The notes under the pieces were generated by a model. It searched no databases. It worked only from the letters and a program-made list of their open reading frames with translations, and was not told the origin of the DNA. The translations under genes were made by a program, and so were the position numbers. 64,000 bases of DNA from Nomia melanderi (taxonomy: Eukaryota > Arthropoda > Insecta > Hymenoptera > Halictidae): assembly GCF_051020985.1 (NCBI RefSeq), contig NC_135007.1, positions 8,003,501 to 8,067,500 of the forward strand, given 5' to 3'. Below are positions 1-13,800 of the stretch, in pieces (position 1 is the stretch's first letter; each line of letters starts with the position of its first letter).

Positions 1-1145
1 AAATTGAAAATATGTGGGGTGGATAATTTGTTCTCGTAATTTAAGGAATGGAAGGTGATATAATTAGAAATCGAGAAAGATTCATTGACTATTTTCTATA
101 ATAGAATTTTTGTAAATAATAGTAATAATTTTCTAAATGAGAATGGTATTTAAGAAATGTATTAGTGGAAAATAAATTATCATACCTTTTAGATGAAGGA
201 GTCATATACGAAAAGACTCGATGACACTGAAATGTCCTTTATGGACGAATTCAACGTTAAACAACTTTATTAATATGCATGCATTGTAGTCTGCATATTC
301 TGGTCGATATTCATATGGAACTTATACTTCCCAAACTGTTGCAAGAAAAGCATGGTGATAATAAACCGTGAATTGAAGGTGTAAAACGTGAATATTATTA
401 AAATCCTGTCTGGGAATGGTAAAGCAGCCTTTTAGTACCCCTATAAACCTCAATGTCTAATGTATCTACGTAATATGCGTTGCAGCAAAAGGAAATACAG
501 GTTTCTTGTAATAATTATTCTCTTCGTCGCTGAACATTTTATATCGCGTCATAAAGAAGCAGAAATCCCCAGAAAATGTGTATTGGAAATGCATTTTTCC
601 GTTGTTTAACCCTTTATAGTTCACTGGTACAGATGTGCCAGTAACTGCGAAAGGTCATAACCCAGTCGCGATGATTCCAAATGTTCTCAGTTCTTAGTTT
701 CTAAATTAAGAATTTGATTTCTCTATAAGGAAACATTAAATTATTGTCGCTAATAATGTCAGCTTACAATTAGATCAGAAATTTACACATCGAATAACAA
801 GAAAATTTAAACAATAGAGAAATAGACGAATCGATCTCTTTTAACGCTTAATTAAGAGGATCCACAAGAAATATTCTTCTCGTCTTAGAAATTATACTGT
901 ATACTTGAAGAGTGAAAGAAGCGAAGAAACTTTGAAATTGAACCACAATACCAGTCGTTGTCTAGTGTTACGTGTATCCTGACGCGGGTGTATTATTTTG
1001 CACTTCGGTGGCTCTAGAAACACGAGGAGCCGCCGGGTTTTAAGTTTTCAAAATCTTGAGAACGACAGGCCGGCTATCGTGGCGTCTGTCCACTTGGGGT
1101 TTCCGCGATGCGCGAGTTGTATGTTTAAATGAGGCACACACGGCC

Positions 1146-1187
1146 CCTCTGTGTGCAGATCGTGCCACTACGTTTATCCACTTTGCT
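1146..1187 (+). repeat. dispersed 42-bp repeat, copy 1
   Basis: This matches 2753-2794 at 35 of 42 positions without gaps, including a shared CCTCTGTGTGCA block and a shared TTATCCACTTT block. The similarity stops abruptly at both sides. It is probably a fragment of an old dispersed element; I cannot name the family. Confidence 0.6.
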
Positions 1188-2752
1188 TCTTCGGATTGGT
1201 GAACACTTTCCAGTATTGTCTTACAGGTGGCAACGACCAGGAAAAATAATCTTTCTCGTCGATTCTCCATTACACAACTTTCACGTGTCCTATATTTATT
1301 TGATCAATTATAAGAAAACAATGAAAAAAGTTCTGTAACTTTTCTTTCAAATCATTTATAATCAATTAAATTAATATATTTTTTTTATATACAATACAAT
1401 ATGCAATTATTACTGCAGAATAAAACAAAATTCTGATTGAAGTAAAATTAATGGCACATATACTGTTATAATTATTAAATAAGAATTATGTAAGTATTTG
1501 CAAGAATATAAATATAAGCACATAAAGTTACTTCAGACAAAGATAATATATATGTATTCATTGTTCCATTATTTAATCTTAGTTGCAGATTATCTATTAA
1601 GCAAATGATAAGCGGAACAGTTTACCGCGCCCTTTATCTCCGAACAAAGACACGGGCCTTCTTAGCAAGGTAATAGATCCTTAAGGAAAGCATCAAGTGA
1701 CATCAGATTCCCGCAGTATCCTTACACGTTTCCTGCATAAAGACATTCCACCTGCACGCCATAACCTCCTGGCAGTTTAAGTTTACCATTCTCCGGCAAC
1801 TACCCTATTCGCACTTACCGAAAGACCTCCAGTATATAATAAGCTTTACAACATATTAACAGAGTGCACATACTCATACCGTAGATAAACTATTAATATT
1901 ACACGGTGCTTGTACTGTTTATCGCTTTACGTATTAAAATTAAATCTTCCGTTCCCCTTTGATTCGAATTTTTCCTTTCATCGTTTCGCACAAATATGCG
2001 AATATTCGTTTGGAGTTTCATTAACGTTTAACGACGTTTGCACAACGATGAAATTCGCAAAAGTAATGGGAAATTTTAAAAAAAAATCGAGTGTATTTGA
2101 AAAGTACGCTTGTTTCATATATCCCTCTGTTCAATTATTTAATTCGTCATAACCATTTAAAATTAACTCTTGGGGGTAAGAACACGTTTTTGCGCTTCAA
2201 ATGCTTGCCATTTCCATAATAATTGAAAGTTCGAGAAATCCCCACCATTTCAGATAACATATTTCTCTTCATAAATGCACAAAAATTTTTATCTTCGGAT
2301 GTTTCTGTTGTTTGCAATCGAGACAACAATAAACATTTTATGACAAGGGTTCCGAAGCTAGCGAATAACTGCGCCATTTTGTAACGTCTTAGCTTAGCAA
2401 AAATATAAATATAAAGCAGAATGTTATAGTTATGCACACAGAAAAAGTCACAAGTTTTCGCGTAATAATTAATAACTAAAAAATGTCTAAAATTTGCCTC
2501 CATTCACGACGCCTCTACACCCACTGAAGCTGCGTTACGCTTGATTTCTAGTGGTGTCGAGTTGGCTCGCGTGCGAAACCGTGTGAATAAGTGTAACACA
2601 TTTCGTGCGAGGACAACCGCTAACCGCAAGCTGATGCGAGCCCAAGACACAATATTCCTCGCGAGTTTTTTCGCCATTTCGCGCCACTATTTTCTTCCCG
2701 CCAAGAATTTATACCGTGTACGCACCCCCTTTGATAACACTAGCGCATGTAC

Positions 2753-2794
2753 CCTCTGTGTGCACAACGCACCATTACGCTTATCCACTTTACT
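2753..2794 (+). repeat. dispersed 42-bp repeat, copy 2
   Basis: Direct-orientation partner of 1146-1187, with seven substitutions and no indels in 42 bases. The copies lie about 1.6 kb apart, with unrelated sequence on either side. Confidence 0.6.
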
Positions 2795-5700
2795 CAAGTG
2801 TACTTCCGGTTTTGTCTCGCGGTTTCTCTCCACTCTGGGTAATAACAATTATTCATACTGACATTCACGGCCACACACAATTTCTACTTCTCTCTTTTTC
2901 CCTCTACCCCCCCCCCCCTTCGTCGCTGTTTCTCTCTTGCGTGCACACGCTTTTACGTGCTGCCGGCCGCAATACGATTTGTATTTTTTCCCCCATTCTT
3001 TTTTCCGTGTGATATTATTGGCACACAGGAAGTTCTCAATTAGATTCGAGCAAGCAAGAGTTAAAGCATGAATTTTACGGTGTGCTCATAAAGCTGTAAA
3101 CAGCACGGGACAAAATGACGATACCGCGCTCTATGCTCTTCTATGCACCGCATAATTGGCGGTGGAAACTCTGCAGTTCATCGGTGGCGAGTTATTACGC
3201 GTACGTTTAAAAATGCGCATTGCAATAACCGTTTAGGCAGATTATATTCCAATGAAGTTCCGAGAAAAATGCGGAGTGGAATGGTTTTATTTTCGCACCG
3301 GGCACCTTGGTTTTCAATAAATTTCCTTTTACTTCCGATAATAGTTCGTAACGTTTTATTCGTCGAGAATGGCAGGAAACGAAGATAATTGACGAAATTA
3401 TTTAAATTAGTTAAAGTTTCAATTATATCGTTTATACAAACGTATTTCTCGGTTAAATGGTTTTGTCTAATTAAGAATTGTTTATTTACATTCATTTGCG
3501 TACAGAAAAATTGGAAAATATTATGTTCGATTAATACATATTTATTATCGAAACAGAATTAGAATTTTCATATACAAACAATTTTCCATCGTATTATTTG
3601 ATAATTAATAAATATAGAAAGATTAAAATCAGTCACACCACTCCTCAGATAAATGTTATTTACATGTAGCTTAAATTGTACATGGCCCGTTGACGTGCAC
3701 TTGACACTGCGACCTGCTTGAATATTTAAAGCCTCCACACAGAAGCGAGAATAATAGAACAGAGCAAAGCTTGGAACACAGAATTTCGTCGCATGAATTA
3801 GGCTTTGGTGTCCCATGGGTTAAAGTGTCGCAGGGAGGGAGATAATACAGGGTTCGTGTGACGTAGTATTTCGTTGGCACGGGGACAGGTTGACTGGAGT
3901 TGAGAATATCAAGTTCTCTCATAAATAGACTGAATATTTATACGAACCAGATTCTTGCGCGCTAATTTATAGAACCTGGAACCAACAAAAAATACCTCCA
4001 CTCTACTAAATTTTCCACCAAACATCAGTCCACTAATATCTCAGAAAACGATTTCACAACTGTCTCGTGAAAGATAAAACACGTCCAATACAACAAAATC
4101 TGATAACCCAAATTTTCCTTGATCAAGATAGGGGGTTGAAATTTAGCGGACGACGTCTTATCTGAATTATCGAACAGTTCGTTATCGGTTCAATCCAGGT
4201 CAGAAATACTTTTCAGCCTTTATTCATCTCTATTCTTCGCGTAAACCTATTTATCCATAATCTTGATATAAGCTCATCTTAAAATTACCAGTGCACTTAT
4301 AATTCCACAATTTCACTGTAGCTCATTGTAAATGTTCCCAGCAGGCTGACTTCGATTCCGCCGTTCGAATGGCTTCAACCCGAGTGCACGAAGTGTGCCC
4401 GAGTGGAATTTGTTGAAGCGGTCTGCACGTTGAAAAGTAGGTCTCTCATTCACAGCGAGGATTTAGAATGATTAGAGCAATTAACATTCGCAACGACTAC
4501 GCAACTGGCTCGATAAGGAGCTGCGCCCCGCGTCGAGTATCGCAAAGCAATCGGTGCGCGCCGGACTGATTTAGCTATGCGAATGACCCTTTTTTTCCTA
4601 CTCGACATGCGATGAAAACAATAAAACACCGGTCGAAGTAGAGCACAGCAATAAAGGGGTGAATGCTTATGCCGCGTGGACGAATGAGATGGTAGCAGGT
4701 TGCCGGTTTACGTCTATCCTTACGGATTTCCTATCGATAAATTACTGCAGGCATTAACTGCCAATAACCCGGCTATCTATACGCCGTGCTCACTATTAAT
4801 TCCCAATCCGATAATAGCGACGAGCGATAATCTTGAGAGACAAATGCCAGTCTTCGTTGATCGCGGGGCGAAATTACGACGGGCATTACCGAGACTGATG
4901 CATGGCGATTCCACGGGCGCGCTTGATTGCCAGAAATTCGTATATTCTTTCATCGTTTCGTCAGGGATAATCCCCGATGCCTGAATTTATCTGAAAAATA
5001 TAAACTCGATATATTCAAGGTACGCGCTTGCCGTTCGAGCGTTCGGTAGAAATAAAATTCCTCGGTGAAATTAGTTGTGGGCTCGGGACTTACGAGATTA
5101 ATCGGGAACTTCGAGTAATTTATAATTTTTTCAATCGAAGAATTCGTTTTACGTTCAGCTGTCGAATTGGTATGGACACCACTGCAAATGAAAATGACTT
5201 TCTTCAAGGGATACAACTAGTTTCTCAGTTGTCTTTGGGCGAAACGTTATTTTCCAATGAACACTTCATTCCGCGAATGATGAAATTGACAATTTTTACG
5301 AACAGGATCGTTCGGTTTCTGTTAGGCGGGATATAAAGTTGCGAACCAGCGTGAATTCTCTCGTTCGCGGCGTCACAGGAACACTCTTGAAACGTGAAAT
5401 AATTTTCGCGAGCGCGCGTAGGTTCTCGTGCACGCTAGAAAAATGAACGTGAAAGTGGCTGTACCGTGGAATAATATTGTTAAATGCATTATGCAGGTTT
5501 CATTGAAGTAACTTCAATAGGAGAGTTCCATTCTCGCTGTCAAAGTGGGCAGTGTGTGCGGTAGACAGTGCGGAAGGGCGCGCGGAAAATCCAGAATTTC
5601 GTGGAATGTTTTTGGTCAGATTTAATTAACCCATGACACGCGAAACGCCGGCAAGGAGGCAGGACGGCGACAGGAAAAGGGGTCTTAATTTCATCAGTTA

Positions 5701-8700
5701 TGAGTACTAATGAAACTGTAGTTTGTGTTTCGACGGCGGGCCATTGTTCCTGAGTTGCCGGTATCGCCCGGGGCCATTAAAAAGGGCCAAGGTAGTAGGC
5801 CCATTGTCCCGCGAATATGTTCCAGTATATGCCCCATGGGCATTTCGAGTTATTAAAAAAAGATATACATATATACGTATTAAATAAGAGAAAATAAACA
5901 ACGCAGTTTTACGAAACCGAGTTCAAAAAACCGGACGAGTTCTAACCACAATAACCACGAAAATATCCTTACCCGCGGCGGGAGATCTTTTTATTGTTGC
6001 GGTTCAACTGGAATAAACTCTTCTTACTTTATTTTCACTTGTACTCTCCGTATTAAAGTTGTACATTTCAACTCTTTGACCAGGCAGCGGGTTATTTCAC
6101 TGCAACGTGAATTTTCGTAAACGCTGCGGACCGAAAATATTTAATCACTTCTTAAGTGGAAAATAATTTTTGTTTTCATGGAAAATTGTAGTTATAATTA
6201 TTCACTGCGAATAGAAAATCATTCTGTGGAAATTGATAAAGAAGAATATTCTAGAATGTAGTTCACAAGATGCTTACGTGCAATAATCCTCATGGACGGA
6301 TGCCAAGCCATTAGCGACGCCATATTTTTGCCTACAAACAGAGCAGTTAAAGGAATGATTCCTTTATTTACCATTAACACATTCTATATAGAATACGGGT
6401 CAAATATATTCGACCATTTGTTTAAATAAACGCAAATGGACACTTCAATTATTGCAAAACCAACACGTTCACTGCTGATGACATCTTTCTGTGTCACGTT
6501 AAATTCACTTCTGATGTTTACGTACATCTTACGTTTATTTGTTTTATATACACTATTACCAAGCTGGAGATAGCACCATCCATACGTTCTATCCATGTAA
6601 CAACATCACATCGCGTCAATTTGTTCTCGGTCAAAATTGAATCGCAACGACAATGCACACAAGGCAAACACAGATAACCAAAAAGTATTCGTGAACAGAC
6701 TATCATAACATCATACATGCCAACGTCTTTCGTTTTTCCCTCGAGTCTACGATTACCATAAATGATCAGATACACTCGAGCAGCAGGCTCTCCGCAAGAC
6801 GTACAATTGCAAAAGCAGACTGAAGACCAGAATCGAGGCAAGGCAAATATTTGTCCAACATTTGAACGGAATCTTTACCGATCTCGCTCGTATTGAATCA
6901 ACATTCGCTAATTAGCAAACTACCGGTCTTCGGTGTAAGTTATGCCTAAACCTCGAGGAATTTTGAAAGTCGCTAACCAAACGTTAACAATAACAACGTC
7001 GGCAAACGTAGAGGTACTACTACCCAAGTCTGCCGGGCTCTACCAACTGAAGCTTCGTACTCGGAATAACACTGGAAGCCATTAAAACATCGGTGTTAAC
7101 TCGCGCGACAATGCCGAGGGAAAAGTTCCTCGGCCCTCGGAACGTGTTTCGCCCCGTGACCTAAGCGTCCCTGCTGCTGATCTAATCCGGCAGACATCTC
7201 TAATGCCAGTATCACCGTTCCACCAGTCTCGAAGGAAAACGGACCGAGTGAAAGAGGAAGACTGATGGAGAAAGTGGGAGCGATGGATAGAGGAAAAAAG
7301 AGTGCTCGGGAAAAGACACGTTCCCGTAGCTTACTATATACACACGTAACCGTATGTTACATAAGGAAACGCCATCTTGCACATTGGATCTCGATTGGAT
7401 GCGCCAGCAGTTCGGTCCAGACGGGATTTTCTGAAAAGAATCTGCAATCGGTGAGACGGTATCGTGTGTCGTGTATCGGTGGCATTGAACGCCGTCTTTG
7501 CTGGGGGGCTGCGGCTAAAATAATCCATCACGATAACTCTGACTTTTCAACAATACGAGCTTGCCATTCGACATATTGAGTTCCTGCGACCGATACGCGC
7601 CTGAATAATCGAATTTATCCGGAATTTGTGAGTCGTTCTTGCGCTTGAGATGTAATTCATCGATGCGGTCGTTGTTATTCGTGAATGTTCGAAATATTAT
7701 ATCTTAACGAAAGAGTGTTTCCAGATACAACAAATATATCATTTTCGTCGACTATAATGTATTTATTATATAACAATAATTATTTCATCGAAATCTAGAT
7801 AATCATCACGAATTTCATTCGAAATATATAAATCTTCACTTGTATCCCAGACATACGATTTCTCCCAAAATGTAATCTTCAATAAATCAAGATAATTACT
7901 GTACAGAGAAACATAACTAATTTTCAATAAACTAAATCATTAACCTGTTATACAGACCACAAGGGCAGCTAAAAGATATATTCACGTGAAGAAAGGCAAG
8001 CATAGGGTTGCTAAACGCTGCCATCACTTAAGACGTTTACCCCACGGACCAATTCCGAAGCTCCCTTCGTCCGGTACTAAATTAGGGGTATACAAAAATA
8101 GGAGCATGCGCTTTCGTGTCACGGAGCCGCCGGATAAGATCCGCGATAGGAGCCGACTCGATCGCAATTTGGAGCTCGGTCAGTAATTTTCTGGAAAGCC
8201 TCGCCCCCCGAATGTATCTATGTATGTACAGCCGTGGCGCGCTTGGCCAATGCATTCGGAAACATGATCAATCAGAAGCGTGACCGGACTGTACTGGCGT
8301 GTGCAACCGGGCTGCACGTATATACACACCGCGCCGATATAACCCGCAAAGCCGTGAGGCGCGCCGAAGGATGATGAAACAGGTGAACCGTTCGATTTAT
8401 GAAGGGACCGGGGGCCAGAGGAAGGATTCAGGGGTTCTAGGTATCTCGACGGGGTTCATCCAATGAGCATACGGAAGATCGAGCTCAGTGCAGCCCCGTT
8501 GGTGTTAATTGCTGATCAAAGAGCCGGCTTGCAGCTAGAACTGTGGCTCCATCCGCACTTCCCTCTGCAGCCGAACCCCTGCCTTCTAACGATATACACA
8601 CGTACACAGGTATATACGTATGTATGTATCTTCTAATTTTCACCGGGTTTTACGTTACGCCGGGCAAAGCTGCCCGGAACGATGGTCAAACAATTTTGCG

Positions 8701-9211
8701 GTATTTCGCATCTACGTTAACTGAAACCGCCGACCGATTCTCCGGCTTCTTGTGAATCCGCCAATTATTCTTCGCCCGTGTTGCTCCAACGAATTATCCG
8801 GTTCGATTGCTTAATTTTTCCCCGACGCTGGGCTAGCCGAACGCGTTCATTTAGGCTGCTGACTGGATGGAATTGTTTGGCGATCGAAGAACTGGGAATA
8901 TAAGATACATTTTGTGGACGGTTCTCTGTTAGGATGCCTTTTTTTTGTTGCTGCGTAGAATATGATCGTTGGTTAACGTGGATTTAATGGTTGTGTTACG
9001 TGTAATTGGAGAATGTGTAGGTGTAATGATGGGTTAGTAATGAAACGGGTATAATTTGAGTGGAATCATCGTGTGATATTTAACTTGCAGTGTTGCGTTA
9101 ATGCATCGTTGTTATGATTTACGGGGAAATCGTGTTTATAGTTTTATTTTGGAAAATTGGGGGATTTTGAAAGTTGTTGGAGGATGAATGAAAAAGTATA
9201 TAGATGTTTAA

Positions 9212-9445
9212 CTCTTTGCACTCGAGAGGTAACTCTCGCTCGCTATTCGATTTGATATACCAAAGTTATAAAGTACTACACAATATTAAATTCCGTATAA
9301 TCCATAAACATGTGAAATATAGAAACAATGACTTTGTTTCTTAACTTACGTATGTTCTATCATTCAGTTCGTCTCAAAGAATGTTGCCTACAACTCATTA
9401 GAAACTGTTCAATATTTCTAATCAAAGACTTCCGAGTGCAAAGGG
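9212..9445. mobile_element. short TTAA-type MITE with inverted ends
   Basis: The left end reads CTCTTTGCACTCG after a TTAA at 9208-9211. The right end is its inverted counterpart, CGAGTGCAAAGGG, ending at 9445. The right flank is TTGT rather than TTAA, so one copy of the target duplication looks mutated. At 234 bp with no reading frame it must be non-autonomous. Preference for TTAA and ends of this kind are typical of piggyBac-like transposons. It sits 35 bp from a second element of the same general type. Confidence 0.65.
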
Positions 9446-9480
9446 TTGTAAAAATGGAAATTACATGTATCTAATTTTAA

Positions 9481-9674
9481 CACTAGAACTACCGAGCATT
9501 TAATACGATTAATATGTAGTTTTTATAAAAACTGCAACAATAGATTATTTTCAGTCTCTTCAGACGTTGATTATAGTATTCAAGTGAAACTATTTACTTT
9601 CAAGATCATTTCGAATATTCAATCCTTCGAAAAAATTGAAACCAGTCATTGTCACTGGTTCGGTAGTTCTAGTG
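9481..9674. mobile_element. TTAA-flanked MITE, 194 bp
   Basis: The left terminus CACTAGAACTACCGAGC is matched by an inverted copy on the right, GTTCGGTAGTTCTAGTG, ending at 9674. Both ends abut a TTAA (9477-9480 and 9675-9678), as expected from the target-site duplication of piggyBac-superfamily transposases. It has no coding capacity, so it would have depended on a transposase elsewhere. The long, nearly identical termini suggest it is younger than its neighbour at 9212. Confidence 0.8.
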
Positions 9675-10767
9675 TTAAATAAAGTGGTGTTGTCTAGGAA
9701 CGAGAGCACGGATTTTCCGAAGTCAATCGTATTAATTATTACGCAACCTTTAACATTGCTGAATAAATTTCGCCGCGATCGCACTCGCCCACGCATCGCA
9801 ATGCACAGTTTACGTCTCTATCGACGTTTTCTTGAATTCTCCATCAGTTTGGCGTCAAATCGAATGAAGTACTCGACAGGTAGTCAAATCATTTCCCAAT
9901 ATTACACGTCCGGATAAATATCGCAGGACACCGTGCTTCGCTTACAATGCAGGAAATTTATTTACTATTGAGCATAAAATATGCGTAGGCGAGAAACGTT
10001 TCCTGAATTCTGACTATAAATTAAATTCGTACGCAAAGCTGTTATATTCGAAATCTTTCTTATCAGACGCGATCGATTCTGTTCATTACACGCAGGACTT
10101 AAAATATTTTACCGAAACAATTCCAAGCATCCGCAATTTAATTTCAGATAAACATAACTTTGTTTTAATGGTCCTATAAACTGTCGAGTTCTATGTTCCA
10201 TGTACACGTTACTAACGATATAAGCAACTTATCAAAACTTTCAAACTTGTTCTCCGTCGAGTTACTTTACGAGCAGAATAAATACACGAGTGGTTTCGAA
10301 TCGGGTCCAGACATTATCAACGAAAAATTCCATCGAAACCATTCTTTCCCCGACCAAATCAAAATTCTAATTAATTAAAACTTTCCGATCGCATAAGTAA
10401 AACTCTCTAAATCTTTTCTAAACAAACCCCAAAGAAACGAAAATTAAAATTCCACCTTCGCAAACGGTTCCGCGAAATCCAAAACAAAATGAGCCCACAC
10501 AAAATATTAAAATCCGCATTCCACTATACTCAAAAAGTTTCGTACTATAAATTCACATAAAGTTACACGGTAGTTCATACCGAGTAACTTCTCGCCGCCA
10601 TATGCCCGAAAGAATCCTCTCGGAGACACATCGGCGGCCATTACTTTCGTGTACACCCAATATATCACTTTTTCGGATAAAACAGGAATCGCAGAAAGAA
10701 AGCAATACAGGCTCAGAGGTGCTCTAGACGTAGGTGACATGGATGAAAGGAATAGGCTCAGAAAAAG

Positions 10768-10880
10768 AATGAAAAAGAAAGAGAGAGAGAGGGAGAGAGA
10801 GAAGGAGAGAAAGAGGAAGAAAGATCGTAAAAGGGACAAAGAAAAAGCCAGGAACAGAGAGAGGTGCACGGGCGAAAGGT
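10768..10880 (+). repeat. AG-rich purine tract
   Basis: Over 100 bases almost free of pyrimidines on the plus strand, built from GA, GGA and GAAA steps. Such tracts can form triplex DNA or act as GAGA-factor sites in insects, but only the composition is visible here. Confidence 0.7.
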
Positions 10881-13800
10881 AGTGGTGGCGCTGGCGAAGA
10901 GGATGGTGTCGGCGGTGGCGATGAAATCGACGGTAGGGCTGCTGGTGGGACGTGAAATCTAGAGGAATGGGAGATATGGCCGTGACCGCGTGGAATGCGT
11001 GGAATGTGGCCCGTCACGCCGGAGCAAAGCCATGGCAGCCCACCGTCCTCTCGGTCCACTTCGATCCTCGTTTCCCCCGTCTTTACACTGGAGACGTCCA
11101 CGTGAAATTGCGTATCAATTCGCTGCTGTGTGCCTCGATTATACACGCATTTAATCACCGGCACCGATTTTTCGTAACTCAATCGTAACGCTCGGCCCGA
11201 AATTCAATTTAAAACCCCGTCATTGCCGTCGTATATTCCGTTACTTTAGTTTTATGGGTCGAGCGTATACATGTATATATATATATATATTTTTTAAGGC
11301 GGCCGTAAACAGAATATTCGAAGACTTAGCATTTTGTTTAAGAATCACCGTAAAAAGAGCCTCCTTTGACGGAATTATAATACACGAAAATACGAAGCAC
11401 CGCGACTACCGTTAGCGACGTGACATTTTGCACAAGTCTCTGCTACATTGATTAGCGATCGCCGAGTCGTGCCACAGCGGCGATCCCGATTTCTTTTTTG
11501 ACCGAGCAAGATGTAATTGGCAGTTTTTGTTGGGACCTGCGACCTGTAGTATTTAAGGGGTGGAACAAACTTGTTTGGTACTGTGTATCCTTTATGAATT
11601 TCTTGGTGAGGATACTTCGAATTTAATGCAACGTGCTTTTGCTAAGAAGAATCTCTTTCTTAATTACGGATGTGTAATAACGGACGTGAAACATTATCCC
11701 CGATACGCAATCGTTATAATTATGATCTTCGAACTGCCAGTAATCTAACGATAACTTTGCTTTTCATATGAAAGTAAATTAGCAACGAACCTTTTCGTAT
11801 CTCTAATTTATGGTTACGGAAAGTTGAATCTGTATTCGAATAACCGTGTGCTCAAACATCAATCGATAAACCTTTTAACAATATTCCATATTCTTTCTTA
11901 AAAACATTGAAAACCCAATGCATCAATCGTTCGTGATATATTACCGCGTAAATCATTCGCAGAGCATTTCACATTCGTTATGATATATAATTCATCATTA
12001 TTACGTAGAATATATATCTTCCACTGTGGCCCATTTTCAAACGCAGCCGAAGCCGAAAAGGGTCGTCGCTCTTAAATTCTCGTGCCTCGATAATACGGAG
12101 CGGTAATTCTTTCACGTTGCTTCAGTCGTGTTCGGGCCGGGGAAAAAAGGACGAGCTGGGTATTAACTACCCGCAGATTCGTACGGTTCGACAAAAAATT
12201 CGACGGGAGCGCGGAGCGTCGACGTTAACCGGCGATTACTCAAAAGAAACCCGGATCTGGGGACATTCGAAGAGGGTTCCGTTGGCAATGCCGTGGCCCC
12301 GAAGTCAACGTCCAGAAGAGGGAGGAGCGAAATGAGAGGAACCGATGATTTCATCGCACTCAAATTCGGCAGCGACAACAGACTTCCAGCAACCTGTCTT
12401 CTACGGGGCGGGAATCCTCGTATTTTCCTTTGTCGGTGGCGGTGCCTCGCGCCCGCCTACAATCGGGAATACATTTTTCTCGATGACGTAACCGTACCAG
12501 TCGCGTAACCATTGATCTTCCCTGCCGAAAACCCGTTTTTTTTCCTTTTCTTCGGCTGCCTGTTCCCTCCTCCGAACTGACTCGAGCCTGAATAGCTGAC
12601 CTTTGAGAAACCGCTAATCGCGCCAACTGACCAACCGGATCCGATCTAATTGTGAGGGATTCAGCGGGATAAATTAACCCGGAATTATTCCCACGCCGGC
12701 GGTTCGCGGTCTATAAGTTTTCCCACGGCGACGGTGCCCTCTCCTCGATGCTCACTTTCCTCGTGATGTACGAGGCGGTTTCACAATCGGTCTTTTATCG
12801 AAGGTGAAACTTATCCACGGTGATCTTGTCTGTCGCTGTCATCTTCGGTTTCTGGTGAGCTTCTTTCGAAATGATAGACGGTGAACGGATTAATTTGGAA
12901 AGATGCAATGACGTTGTTCTGTTACTTTCATTTTTATTGTGTATTCTTTTGTTTAAGTGTAATTATTTTTCACTAGAACTATGTGAAATGTGTTTATGCA
13001 AATGTAAGTAAAGATTTGTAGTCTGTTGATTGATTTAGTTGTAATTCACTCGTAAAGATTCATCTTATAATGAACATGATAAAAGGAGATTGTGAATGTC
13101 AGAAAATTGTAGAATATTGGCTAGTTTTATAAAAATAAAAATTGTTTAATTATGGAAAATAAAATATTGATTACACTGTAGTATCGTAAATCGCAGAGAT
13201 ATGGAATTTGATAATTTGCAGTTGAATTCCCTGTTTTCTCACGTGACATACCTTTGTTTATTTATAACAAAAAATTTAAACACGGAAACGGCGTGGGCAC
13301 AACGACGTAACTCTCGTAGTATTTACATATGCATACAGAGAACAGGGGATCGCCAGGAGCGTTTCATAATATCTTGCCGCGAGTTTTTCCCCATGGGGAA
13401 CAAGCTGCTGGTATTACCGCAAAAAAGGTAAAACCTACGTATCTATACGGTGACAATGTAGTTAACCACTCGTGACGAGAATCACGGCTGGTACGTGGAG
13501 TATCTCTTGGGTGAATGCAAAATACACGAGACGTTCTTTAAATGTCAGTACAGTCGGGATCAAATAGAGTGGTCATACGGTGCTCCGACGATCTATCGTA
13601 CCACCGTTCAAACTACAGAGATTTCCTCTCACCCCCTAGAACTTCACCCAGCCTCCAGTAATTTCCAACCTCTATCTTCATTAACTTCCTTGCTCTATTC
13701 TCGTAAACAGAAAATTATAGCATGCTCTTTATACTGTAATTCCTGAAACATTAACACAAATTTGTTTTTATTAAACACAGAAAAGAGAATAAAGTTCTGC

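Larger units (their letters stand above)
1..9207. other. gene-free upstream DNA, no supported exon
   Basis: I see no exon with good splice sites and family similarity on either strand. Open frames here are short, low in protein character and not joined by plausible splice sites. The stretch is AT-rich with patches of higher GC. It contains a 12-base C run at 2907-2918, a diverged 42-bp repeat pair and several orphan TTAA-adjacent transposon-like ends. It may be a far-upstream intron of the PTB-SH2 gene at 20278 or plain intergenic DNA; the sequence alone does not decide. Confidence 0.6.

Noticed and set aside
4186..4196. tRNA gene suggested by a B-box-like CGGTTCAATCC
   Set aside because: No A box at the right distance, no pairing acceptor stem and no terminal T run.
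10649..10882. Lys/Glu/Arg-rich frame
   Set aside because: Direct translation of an AG microsatellite-like tract; the opposite strand gives a Leu/Ser/Phe mirror image.
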